Shown here in pieces: positions 50,721-58,958 of a stretch of 64,000 bases of DNA (positions within the stretch are counted from its first letter, which is position 1; every line of letters starts with the position of its first letter). Under the pieces are notes generated by a model. It saw only the letters and a program-made list of their open reading frames with translations, was not told where the DNA came from and ran no database searches. The stretch comes from Sphingobacteriales bacterium (GTDB lineage Bacteria > Bacteroidota > Bacteroidia > Chitinophagales > UBA2359): assembly GCA_016700115.1 (NCBI GenBank), contig CP064999.1, positions 2,046,001-2,110,000 of the forward strand, given 5' to 3'. A program made the translations under genes and the position numbers.

Positions 50721-52211
50721 ATGATGATATATTTTGAAATAAGCTTTATTGTGTTGATAGTTGTTCTTCAATCATGGGCATTTTCGGATGTAAGAAGTAA
50801 GATACAGGACTTGCGTTCGTTTTTCCCCAAGAACTTTAACGACCTTGAGGTAATAAAATACCATGTCCCCAAAGGATTACTAAAAAACAATGTTGAGTTT
50901 GCTTCATTTATCAGCGGGATTAGCAAAGGCAACCCAACAACAATCGGAGACGATGCAACTGAAAAAGAAGAAGTTGAGGTTTTGGTTATTGACAAAATCA
51001 CAAGGCAAAAGCATTGGGAATTTAACGAGGTAATTTTATCTACAAATGCCTACTTGTGCAAGAATAAAGGTGCGTCAGCTGACTTCAATATTTTGCAGGA
51101 TATTTGCGATAGGCATATCCAACGTCTTGACAACAGCATCAGCAACCGAATAAATGTTCCACTTTACATTGGACTTGGAGGAACTTTTTTGGGAATAATC
51201 ATAGGCTTAGGTTTTCTTGCTTTCAAAGGAGTTGACACAAAAAGCATAACTGAGTTAATTACTAGCGTAATAATGGCAATGATAGCAAGTTTGGCCGGTC
51301 TTATTCTAACTACGTGGAACACCGCAAAAACTTACCAACCTGCCGTTTATCAAAACGATACTGACAAAAACCATTACTACGATTTTATTCAACGGGAACT
51401 TTTGCCAGTCTTGAATATTGGAATGGCAGGAAGCTTGTCCTCATTTAGAGAGATTTTGAGTGATTTTGTTGTTAAATTTGGAGGCGACACAGTTAGGACT
51501 GCGCAATTATTGAATGAAAACTTATCGAAGCAACAGTTCGTTTTAGAAGAGATTAATAAATTGGATATACCGAAGACATCAAATGCAATTGTTGAAAGCT
51601 TTTTCAATCTTAAAAACTCATCTGAGCAATTGAAGATGTTTTTGAACTATCAAGTATCGCTAAATCAAAATGTTACGGAAACGAATAAAGTAGTCGGAGG
51701 TTTGAACGATACACTCAATTCATTCAAGTCCTTCAATTCCAACCTTGAAGCAATCGCCAAAAATGTAAACTCATCTATTGAGTTGCAACGACAGTTTAAG
51801 GATATGTTGGAGTTGCATTTTCCAACCATCAAAGACCATCGGGAAGTTTGGCGTGGGCAGGTTGATGAACTAAATACCGATATAAAAGGCATTTATGTTG
51901 AGTTGAACAAATATTTCCAAGAAAGCACAAGCATTATTCAGACGTTCGTTCAAAATAATGAAAGTTACTTTACAGGGCTAAATGACATACAAAAAGTAAT
52001 TAAAATTTTTGTAGATAGTGCTAAATTCCAAACTGAGCAATTTATGGCTCTGAATACAGGTATGCTCGAAATGCGACAAGACTTAAGGCAGTCGCAGCAA
52101 TCTAATTACGAACTGAACAAGGAATTAGTTGAAGCAGTAAAAAATTTAACGCTAAAAATTTCTAGACTCGAAATCATAACAACCCCAGAAACTGACGATG
52201 GCAAAAAATAA
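50721..52211 (+). CDS. ZorA-like proton-channel (MotA/TolQ/ExbB) protein
   Basis: 496 residues. Membrane segments: about 3-20 (YFEISFIVLIVVLQSWAF), 149-170 (PLYIGLGGTFLGIIIGLGF) and 181-202 (ELITSVIMAMIASLAGLILT), the last two carrying the MotA/TolQ/ExbB channel pattern. The remaining 290 residues form a long helical cytoplasmic tail, the hallmark of ZorA in the Zorya anti-phage system. The 3' end overlaps the ZorB-like gene by 14 bp. There are no ZorC, ZorD or ZorE genes nearby. A general ExbB-like protein is the alternative, but the long tail and MotB-type partner favour Zorya. Confidence 0.78.
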   Translation: MMIYFEISFIVLIVVLQSWAFSDVRSKIQDLRSFFPKNFNDLEVIKYHVPKGLLKNNVEFASFISGISKGNPTTIGDDATEKEEVEVLVIDKITRQKHWEFNEVILSTNAYLCKNKGASADFNILQDICDRHIQRLDNSISNRINVPLYIGLGGTFLGIIIGLGFLAFKGVDTKSITELITSVIMAMIASLAGLILTTWNTAKTYQPAVYQNDTDKNHYYDFIQRELLPVLNIGMAGSLSSFREILSDFVVKFGGDTVRTAQLLNENLSKQQFVLEEINKLDIPKTSNAIVESFFNLKNSSEQLKMFLNYQVSLNQNVTETNKVVGGLNDTLNSFKSFNSNLEAIAKNVNSSIELQRQFKDMLELHFPTIKDHREVWRGQVDELNTDIKGIYVELNKYFQESTSIIQTFVQNNESYFTGLNDIQKVIKIFVDSAKFQTEQFMALNTGMLEMRQDLRQSQQSNYELNKELVEAVKNLTLKISRLEIITTPETDDGKK

Positions 52212-52929
52212 AGAAAAGAAAAACGACTTTTTTTGGTTGAGCTACTCAGACTTGATGACGAGTTTGTTTTTCGTCATGCTTGTGTTATTTGTCTTGGTTT
52301 ATTCAGTTCAAAACCAAGTCATTCAACATGTAAATAAACAGAATGAAGAACTTAAATCTTTAAACGAGAAGATTGCAGAAGCAGAAAAAGAACGGAAAAA
52401 GTATTTTGATGATTTGAAAGCAAAAGCCGAAGAATTGGAACGTATAAAAGCAATTGATGCAGCTATATTAGAGCTACAGAAAGGCGGTTTATATGAATAC
52501 AATACTGTATGCAAAAGGTTCGAGTTAAAGCAAGATATTCTATTTGAGCAGAATAGTGCAGTTATTCCCAAACAAGCGATTGGAGGATTAATACAGGCGG
52601 GTAAGCAAGTTCAAGACCTTTTGCAAAAGCTGAAAAACAACAAAAAAGTAAAATTTATTATAGTTATTGAAGGAAGAGCAGCTAAGCACGAAAACGCAAG
52701 AAAAAACTTACAATTTGCCAATAATGTAAAAGATTTAGGTTATAGTCGTTCATTATCTTTATTTCAACTATGGGAAAGTAATGGAATAAAGTTGAATGAT
52801 ATACATAATTCAAGTTCAGAAGTCTTTATTTCAAGTTCAGGGTTTGATGGGCTATGTAGGTACAGCGGAATAGAGGAAGGGAAAAATAAGAGATTTATTA
52901 TCCAGATAATTCCGTATTTGATTCAATGA
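52198..52929 (+). CDS. ZorB-like peptidoglycan-binding motor protein (MotB/OmpA-like)
   Basis: 243 residues. The single membrane helix carries the MotB-type plug motif FFWLSYSDLMTSLFFVMLVL with the ion-binding candidate D18. A coiled coil (about 45-95) and a divergent OmpA-like domain follow (FELKQDILFEQNSAVIPKQA, IIVIEGRAA, DLGYSRSLSLFQLWESNGI). In Zorya, ZorB dimers anchor the ZorA pentamer to peptidoglycan and form the proton path. Translation is coupled to ZorA by a 14-bp overlap. It is the last gene of the operon. Confidence 0.82.
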   Translation: MAKNKEKKNDFFWLSYSDLMTSLFFVMLVLFVLVYSVQNQVIQHVNKQNEELKSLNEKIAEAEKERKKYFDDLKAKAEELERIKAIDAAILELQKGGLYEYNTVCKRFELKQDILFEQNSAVIPKQAIGGLIQAGKQVQDLLQKLKNNKKVKFIIVIEGRAAKHENARKNLQFANNVKDLGYSRSLSLFQLWESNGIKLNDIHNSSSEVFISSSGFDGLCRYSGIEEGKNKRFIIQIIPYLIQ

Positions 52930-52953
52930 CAATAAAAACAGCATAGAACATTA

Positions 52954-53059
52954 TGTTTGCGAAAAGGCGGGCAAATGTGCGTAATTTAGGCTTTTGTGCT
53001 TTCTAAAAACTTTGTGCGTAGGGCAAGGAAAGTGCTATTTAAACCCGCCCTTCGCAAAC
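52954..53059. repeat. Inverted-repeat boundary element, right
   Basis: Near-perfect terminal inverted repeat: TGTTTGCGAA...GGCGGG at 52954-52971 against CCCGCC(C)TTCGCAAACA ending at 53059, with about 70 nt between. It is related to 48322-48430, so the four-gene operon lies precisely between two such elements. The size and fold recall integron attC sites, but the canonical core sites are not clear. Confidence 0.65.
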
Positions 53060-53157
53060 ATTTTTCCGTTAGCGGTCAGGCTAAAAACAGACTGCAAACG
53101 GACAGACGTGAATTAAAATAGTAAATTTAAACGGTGACAAACAATACTCAAAGACAA

Positions 53158-53943
53158 ATGACTTTTGAAGAAAAATACTTAAATAAAATCATTAACGGTG
53201 ACAGTTTGACTGTTATGCGAGAAATGCCGGACAATTGCTTGGACTTGGTGGTTACTTCACCCCCTTACAACTTGAAAAATTCAACCGGAAACGGTATGAA
53301 AGACGGGCGTGGTGGAAAATGGGCAGGTGCAGCATTGGTTAATGGTTACAGTCATTATGACGACAATATGCCACACGAGGAATATGCAGAGTGGCAACAT
53401 AACTGTTTAAAAGAAATGTTCCGACTAATAAAAGATGACGGAGCAATTTTTTACAACCACAAATGGAGAGTTCAAGACGGTTTACTCCAAGATAGACAAG
53501 ATATACTCAGAGATTTACCCGTTAGACAAATCATAATTTGGAAACGCAAAGGCGGAATAAACTTTAATCCGGGTTATTTTTTACCGACTTATGAGGTTAT
53601 ATATCTCATACCAAAAAACAATTTCAAACTTGCACCAAAGGCTAACGCATTTGGTGATGTTTGGGAGTTTAAACAAGAAATGAAAAATGAACACCCTGCA
53701 CCATTTCCGGTTGCACTAATAGACAGGATAATTTCTTCTACGACTGCACAGACAATTTTAGACCCATTTATGGGTAGTGGAACAACTGCTGTTGTTGCTA
53801 TGGGACACAAAAGAAATTATATCGGAATTGAGTTATCTCCCGACTATTGCGAAATGGCGGAACGGAGAATTGAACGTAATAAAAAACAAAGTGAGTTAAT
53901 AGGGTTAAGACCCTTAACCTTATTTCAAGATACAGAACAATGA
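53158..53943 (+). CDS. Type II DNA methyltransferase, probably N4-cytosine
   Basis: 261 residues from ATG 53158; a GTG at 53134 would add eight residues. Motif IV TSPPYNLKN (SPPY, about residue 33) precedes the AdoMet motif I DPFMGSGTT near the C-terminus, the beta-class order. SPPY is typical of N4-cytosine methyltransferases. The gene shares an ATGA overlap with the restriction enzyme gene. It protects the host sites cut by the partner, expected to be CCWGG or CCSGG if it follows MvaI/BcnI. Confidence 0.9.
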   Translation: MTFEEKYLNKIINGDSLTVMREMPDNCLDLVVTSPPYNLKNSTGNGMKDGRGGKWAGAALVNGYSHYDDNMPHEEYAEWQHNCLKEMFRLIKDDGAIFYNHKWRVQDGLLQDRQDILRDLPVRQIIIWKRKGGINFNPGYFLPTYEVIYLIPKNNFKLAPKANAFGDVWEFKQEMKNEHPAPFPVALIDRIISSTTAQTILDPFMGSGTTAVVAMGHKRNYIGIELSPDYCEMAERRIERNKKQSELIGLRPLTLFQDTEQ

Positions 53944-54725
53944 AAATTTACACGAAAGACAGCTTAATTACAGAGCTTAAAAAAATTGCCGAACAAGGTT
54001 GGATAGACAACGCAAGACACGGAAATCACGGTGGAATTGGAAATACACTTGAAGACTTGTTAGGGATTGATGAAAACAATTTACCAATTCCAAATGCAGC
54101 AGAATGGGAGTTAAAAACACAAAGGTTAAATACTTCTTCACTAACGACTTTGTTTCACATTGAGCCTTCACCAAGAGCAGTAAAATTTGTCCCGCAAGTT
54201 TTGTTGCTTAAATATGGTTGGGCACACCAAGAAGCCGGTAAAAAATATCCCGAAAACGAAATGAGTTTTAGGCAAACAATTCACGGACTTTCACCAAGTG
54301 ACAGGGGATTTCAAGTTGTCATTGACCGTAAAAACAGCAAAGTTTTAATCTCGTTTGACAGTAATATAGTTGCAGACAAGCATAGTGAATGGCTTAAACA
54401 AGTAAAAAATAGAGTTGGCTTAGGACAACTTGACCCACAACCTTATTGGGGTTTTGACGACCTTTCAAACAAAGCAGGAACAAAATTGCTAAACTGTTTT
54501 TATGTTCAAGCAGAAGTAAAAAAAGAAGACGACAGGGAATTATACAGATACAGCAAAGTAATGATGTTGCAGAAGTTCAACTTTGACGGTTTCTTAAATC
54601 AAATTGAAAAAGGAAATATTTTGTTAGACTTTGATGCAAGAACCGGACATAATCACGGAACCAAATTTAGGATGAGACAAAATTGCTTGCCGGAACTTTA
54701 CGAAAAAGCGACTGTAATTGTATGA
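53940..54725 (+). CDS. MvaI/BcnI family type II restriction endonuclease
   Basis: 261 residues. The family signature is clear: GNHGGIGNTLEDLLGI (about 28-43), AEWELKTQR with the catalytic E57-x-K59, SSLTTLFHIEPSPRA and QVLLLKYGW. MvaI/BcnI enzymes are monomeric and nick each strand of CCWGG or CCSGG in turn. It overlaps the methyltransferase by 4 bp, so the two form a complete restriction-modification unit. Confidence 0.9.
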   Translation: MKIYTKDSLITELKKIAEQGWIDNARHGNHGGIGNTLEDLLGIDENNLPIPNAAEWELKTQRLNTSSLTTLFHIEPSPRAVKFVPQVLLLKYGWAHQEAGKKYPENEMSFRQTIHGLSPSDRGFQVVIDRKNSKVLISFDSNIVADKHSEWLKQVKNRVGLGQLDPQPYWGFDDLSNKAGTKLLNCFYVQAEVKKEDDRELYRYSKVMMLQKFNFDGFLNQIEKGNILLDFDARTGHNHGTKFRMRQNCLPELYEKATVIV

Positions 54726-55013
54726 CTACAAAAGAAGCCCAGCCGATAACAAGCGTAACTGTTACACAACTACTCAAAAACCACTAAATACCCGATTTTA
54801 TAAAAACGTTGCTTTCAAATTAAAGGCTTATGCTGTTTTTGGGTCTATGCAATTTTGATTAAGCAACTTTGGGTAGGAATAAACTGGCAATTATGTGAAT
54901 TGCATGAGCATTAGCAGGTATATTCATCGGTGTAATAAGGCTTGTATAAGGATATTGGGCGTTATGCGCATAAATTACTAATATACTCGTTCAAGATTGC
55001 AATTCAATCCCAA

Positions 55014-55213
55014 TTTCGACAGATCCAAATCTTCCCCAAAATCAACAATAATCCGCAACTTGCGTTATTGGCACTGACGCTAATCTCCAAACAGGCTATT
55101 TGCATCTGCCGGCGGGGTGTATTCCTTGTTTGTATGGGTTAACATAAAACAAAGGGTTTTTACCTCTGCCTTAAAGATTATTGTATTTTTGTTTCCGGCA
55201 TTTCACAGACTGG
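55014..55213. repeat. 200-bp direct repeat, left copy
   Basis: Matches 56933-57133 at roughly 92 percent by eye, starting TTTCGACAGATCCAAATC and ending near CTGG. Contains TATTTTTG (55184-55191), a possible -7 element. The two copies enclose the AlbA_2 gene. The 54726-55013 stretch before it holds only short inverted segments and no gene. Confidence 0.85.
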
Positions 55214-55287
55214 CGTTGGTTGAAAGCATAAAAAACAGAGCTGAGAACACAAACCGACATATAAAATTGTAAATTTGCCCTAATATT

Positions 55288-56811
55288 ATGGACGATATAT
55301 TATTAATAGCTGACAAGGTAAAAAACACTCTAATACTCGGAGAGAGTCACTTTAGAGAGTTCAAAACGGCTTATGAAGGGAGACCTGACAATAAAAAACC
55401 CAGACTTGTAAAATCTATATGTGCCGACATTGGTGAAGCACTTGTATCTTTTGCTAATGCTGATGGTGGTGAGATACTTATTGGTGTTGAAGATGATGCT
55501 ACTATTACAGGTGTTCCTCACAATGATGCAGACATTCAAACGATGCTTAATGCAGTAACAACACACGTTTACCAAAATCAAAATTTACCAATTACTATTG
55601 CCAATAAGTTGACAATTGACAACAAAATCATTTTATACTTTTCAGTAAACAAAGGGACAACAATGATTTACCAACTTCCAGATGGAAGATGTGTAAGAAG
55701 GAAAGATAAATCAACTTTGCCTGCATCTGTTGACCAAATACAGTTTGAGAGACAGGAAATAAAATCAAGAGAATTTGACAGTCAATTTGTTGATGGGGCT
55801 TCAGTAACAGACTTAGACCTAAAGCTACTTCAAGGAATTGCCGACCAATACATCAAGGGACTTAGTATTGAAAGATATTTACAACAAATAGGACTTGCAG
55901 AATATGGTTTAAATGGTCTTAGACTTAGAAGAGCCGCTGTATTACTTTTCGCAAACGACATTGACCGTTGGCACCCGAGAAGTCAAGTAAGATTTTTAAA
56001 AGTAAATGGAAACTCGCTGGAAGCAGGTGAAAAATATAATGTAATTACTGATGACACAGTAAAAGGAAACATCTTTGAACTTATATTTAAAGCGTGGGAA
56101 CATCTAAGGTCTTTTCTCGCATATAAGACAGAGTTTGGCTCAAATTCTAAATTTGAACAAAAATATATCTACCCTGAAGATGCTGTTAGAGAAGCTATTT
56201 TAAATGCAGTAGCTCATAGAGACTATAGTATTTCAAACGCAATTGAAATATATATTTTTAACGACAGAATGGAAATCAAAAGTCCAGGAGCATTGCTTTC
56301 TACCTTGACAATTAAAAACCTTTACGAACTTGAAGGCTCTCACGAATCCAGAAATTCTTTAATCGCAAGAGTTCTAAGAGAGAATCAACTTATGCGTGAG
56401 TTAGGTGAAGGCATGAAACGAATTTTTAGTTTAATGCAAGAACAGGAACTTGCTAAACCTGAATTGTATTCCAATGGATTATGGTTTAGAGTCACGCTAT
56501 TAAACAAGACAGTTTTTAATCATAAGGAAATAGATTGGCTAAAAAACTTTGAACACTTTAACTTGACAAAATCACAAAAGAATATTGTCCTTCTTGGTTA
56601 TGGTAATAAAGAAATTTCACCAAATGATATTTTCAAAGCTCTAAACATTCCTAATACAGAAACTGAGAAATTCACACAAGAAGTATCTGTTTTAAGAAAA
56701 CTTGGAATATTAGATAGTTTTAGAACAAATATCGAAGCAAGAAATCTTGCATATAAAACTAAAAAAGACAAGAAGGACATAACAAGATATAAAGTTGTAA
56801 TACCAAAATAA
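55288..56811 (+). CDS. AlbA_2 (Schlafen-type) domain protein with HATPase_c_4 domain
   Basis: 507 residues. The N-terminal AlbA_2 domain (about 18-130) has EFKTAYEG and the Gly-rich FANADGGEILIGVEDDATITGV. A HATPase_c_4 region (about 295-345: PEDAVREAILNAVAHRDYS, MEIKSPGALL) and a C-terminal winged-helix-like segment (about 430-500) follow. This arrangement is usually annotated as a RecG-related helicase or transcriptional regulator, though it has no helicase motor; several members are defence-associated. It is enclosed by 200-bp direct repeats, so it came in as a unit. TAAATTTG at 55270-55277 could be its -7 element. Confidence 0.85.
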   Translation: MDDILLIADKVKNTLILGESHFREFKTAYEGRPDNKKPRLVKSICADIGEALVSFANADGGEILIGVEDDATITGVPHNDADIQTMLNAVTTHVYQNQNLPITIANKLTIDNKIILYFSVNKGTTMIYQLPDGRCVRRKDKSTLPASVDQIQFERQEIKSREFDSQFVDGASVTDLDLKLLQGIADQYIKGLSIERYLQQIGLAEYGLNGLRLRRAAVLLFANDIDRWHPRSQVRFLKVNGNSLEAGEKYNVITDDTVKGNIFELIFKAWEHLRSFLAYKTEFGSNSKFEQKYIYPEDAVREAILNAVAHRDYSISNAIEIYIFNDRMEIKSPGALLSTLTIKNLYELEGSHESRNSLIARVLRENQLMRELGEGMKRIFSLMQEQELAKPELYSNGLWFRVTLLNKTVFNHKEIDWLKNFEHFNLTKSQKNIVLLGYGNKEISPNDIFKALNIPNTETEKFTQEVSVLRKLGILDSFRTNIEARNLAYKTKKDKKDITRYKVVIPK

Positions 56812-56932
56812 AGAATGTCATCGCCCAACACGGGTAACAGTTGTACAACCATTAAAATAACAAAGAGTAACCCCAATTAAGCTTTTTTTCAATTTCAATA
56901 AAGCTTTAGCTGATTCGCAACCTACCCTGAGT

Positions 56933-57133
56933 TTTCGACAGATCCAAATCTTCCCCAAAATCAACAATTATCCGCAACTTGCGTTATTGGAAATGATGCT
57001 AATCTTCAAACAGGCTATTTGCATCTGCCGGCGGGGTGTATTACTTGTTTGTATGGCTTATCATAAAACAAAGGTTTTTTACCACTGCCTTAAAGATTAT
57101 TGTATTTTTGAAACCGGCATTTTCAGAGGCTGG
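56933..57133. repeat. 200-bp direct repeat, right copy
   Basis: Second copy of 55014-55213, lying just upstream of the cytochrome P460-like gene and carrying TATTTTTG at 57103-57110. It is probably the ancestral promoter region of that gene, duplicated when the AlbA_2 cassette entered. The 56812-56932 stretch holds nothing else I can support. Confidence 0.85.
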
Positions 57134-57198
57134 ATGATATGTACAATCTTTGGAAACAAACGGGAAATAAATTTTCACCAAAATCAAAGTATATACTC

Positions 57199-57720
57199 AT
57201 GAGCAGCAATTTAAAAACAACAACCCTTCTGGCTGTTTTTTTAACAGGCATCTGGGCCACTAATTCATGTGAAAAAGAGGAGCAGGCTACAGGGACAGAC
57301 AAGGAATTATTTGATATGGCGATAGCCTCAGGTGGTTTTACCTGGTTCAAAAATTCAAATACTTTATTAAACAAAAGCTCCGGCAGCGGACACCCGCAAC
57401 CATTTCTGAGGACTCGGTATAACCCGATAGCTGCTGCAATGTTAGATTCGACCGGTAAGATAATGACCGGTGCGGTTTTTCCGGAAGGGTCTTTGATAGT
57501 GAAAGAATTACATGCCAATTCAACAACCCTTGAACGATATGCAATCCTTTATAAAAATTCGGGAAGTTCGGATGCCGATTCTAAAGGATGGGTATGGGGA
57601 TACATCAACTCAGACGGAACTGTTGCAGAACCTGCTTCCAGTAAAGGCAGTGGGTGCATAAGCTGTCATTCTCAGGCAGACAATATAGACTATATGTTAA
57701 TGAATAAATATTTCCCGTGA
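57199..57720 (+). CDS. Cytochrome P460-like monoheme lipoprotein
   Basis: 173 residues from ATG 57199, which starts a lipoprotein signal (LLAVFLTGIWATNSC, Cys24); the frame extends upstream to 57139. The mature domain (FPEGSLIVKELH, YAILYKNSG, GWVWGYINSDG) is like cytochrome P460/c'-beta, with one heme-binding CISCH (C153, C156, H157) near the C-terminus. A periplasmic or outer-membrane redox or nitrogen-oxide-binding role is plausible. It follows the right direct repeat by 66 bp. Confidence 0.8.
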   Translation: MSSNLKTTTLLAVFLTGIWATNSCEKEEQATGTDKELFDMAIASGGFTWFKNSNTLLNKSSGSGHPQPFLRTRYNPIAAAMLDSTGKIMTGAVFPEGSLIVKELHANSTTLERYAILYKNSGSSDADSKGWVWGYINSDGTVAEPASSKGSGCISCHSQADNIDYMLMNKYFP

Positions 57721-57834
57721 TCTGCCATGCTGCACTACAAAACAAACAGAACTTGTTCTAATAGAGTATAAAGGCATAATCAAACAGTATCTATTCAAAA
57801 GGCGTAGTTTTAAGTTTGGATTAACAAAACAGGT

Positions 57835-58869
57835 ATGATAGTATCGAGAAATATTGGCTTTATCAAATTGATGAAGTGGAGTGGCCATCACTTGGTGTGG
57901 CTAACAGCATTTGCCGGAAGTGTTGCAGCATTATACCATTTTAAAATCATATCGGTAAGTATTCCCTGGCTTCCGGTTTCTGTTATAGGTACAGCAGTGG
58001 CTTTTTATGTCGGTTTCAAAAACAGTCAAGCCTATGATCGTATGTGGGAAGCCAGAAAAATCTGGGGAGGCATAGTGAACGACAGTCGAGCATGGGGCAT
58101 GATGGTAGATGGGTTTATTACCAATCAATTCACCCAAAACAAATTGACCGATGATGAACTTAAATCAATAAAGAGGCGATTGATTTACCGCCACATAGCC
58201 TGGCTTTATGCACACCGAAGTCAGTTATTAGTGCCAACTTCCTGGGAGCATATCAGCCAGGGCGGTCATTTAGGCAAAACAGCCGAGTATTTCCAAAAAC
58301 AGTTTGGAATCGGGTTGGTTGATGACGAAGTAACGAGGCTTGAGTTAAAAAACTTTTTACCATCAGATGAACACGACCGGCTTGTAAATGCGGTGAATAC
58401 TGCCACACAAATTATCAATGAACAATCAAGGGAGCTGACATCTTTGAGAGAAAAAGAGGTCATTGAAAATTTCCGACACATGGAAATGATAAGAGTGCTG
58501 CGAAGTTTTTATGAATTTCAAGGCAAGAATGAACGAATAAAAAAGTTTCCTCTGCCCCGGCAATACGCCAACATGAGCATGTATTTTGTCGGAATTTTCA
58601 TTTTACTGTTTCCTTTTAGCATGATACCCGAACTAATGAAAATTGGCGAATGGGGTTTATGGATTTCAATTCTCGTTTCTGTGCTGATTGGTTGGATGTA
58701 TGTAATGATGGAGGTAGTCGGTGACTATACAGAAAATCCCTTTCAGGGGATGGCAAACGACATACCCATGCTCTCCATTTGCAGAACCATTGAAATTGAT
58801 TTGCGCCAGATGTTGGGTGAAAGTAATCTGCCGCCGGCTATAAAAGCAAAAGATGATATTTTGATGTAG
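57835..58869 (+). CDS. Bestrophin family (UPF0187) anion channel
   Basis: 344 residues with about four membrane helices. Family blocks: YVGFKNSQAYDRMWEARKIWGGIVNDSRAWG (cited in part: NSQAYDRMWEARKIWGG), LPRQYANMSMYFVGIFI and DYTENPFQGMANDIPM. Bacterial bestrophins are pentameric channels that pass anions or sodium in some members. It is transcribed alone, before the 345-bp repeat array. Confidence 0.9.
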   Translation: MIVSRNIGFIKLMKWSGHHLVWLTAFAGSVAALYHFKIISVSIPWLPVSVIGTAVAFYVGFKNSQAYDRMWEARKIWGGIVNDSRAWGMMVDGFITNQFTQNKLTDDELKSIKRRLIYRHIAWLYAHRSQLLVPTSWEHISQGGHLGKTAEYFQKQFGIGLVDDEVTRLELKNFLPSDEHDRLVNAVNTATQIINEQSRELTSLREKEVIENFRHMEMIRVLRSFYEFQGKNERIKKFPLPRQYANMSMYFVGIFILLFPFSMIPELMKIGEWGLWISILVSVLIGWMYVMMEVVGDYTENPFQGMANDIPMLSICRTIEIDLRQMLGESNLPPAIKAKDDILM

Positions 58870-58958
58870 TGTCCGTTGCTAAATGCTGGCACCTTGCAAT
58901 CCATTTTCCTTTAGATACCGGGAACTATCAAACCAAGGCAGATTGTCAATCTTAAATT

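Noticed and set aside
50721..52929. Ordinary ExbB/ExbD or flagellar MotAB pair
   Set aside because: The long helical tail, OmpA-like partner and toxin/antitoxin neighbours fit ZorAB better; no TonB or flagellar genes nearby.
48322..53059. Classical integron cassette with attC sites
   Set aside because: The hairpins are attC-like in size, but canonical RYYYAAC/GTTRRRY core sites are not clear, the cassette is four genes long and no integrase is in the window.
54942..57202. Similar short open frames inside the two 200-bp direct repeats (54942-55142 and 56987-57202)
   Set aside because: They share an IxKQAICICRRG segment but differ in start, end and frame length; more likely non-coding.
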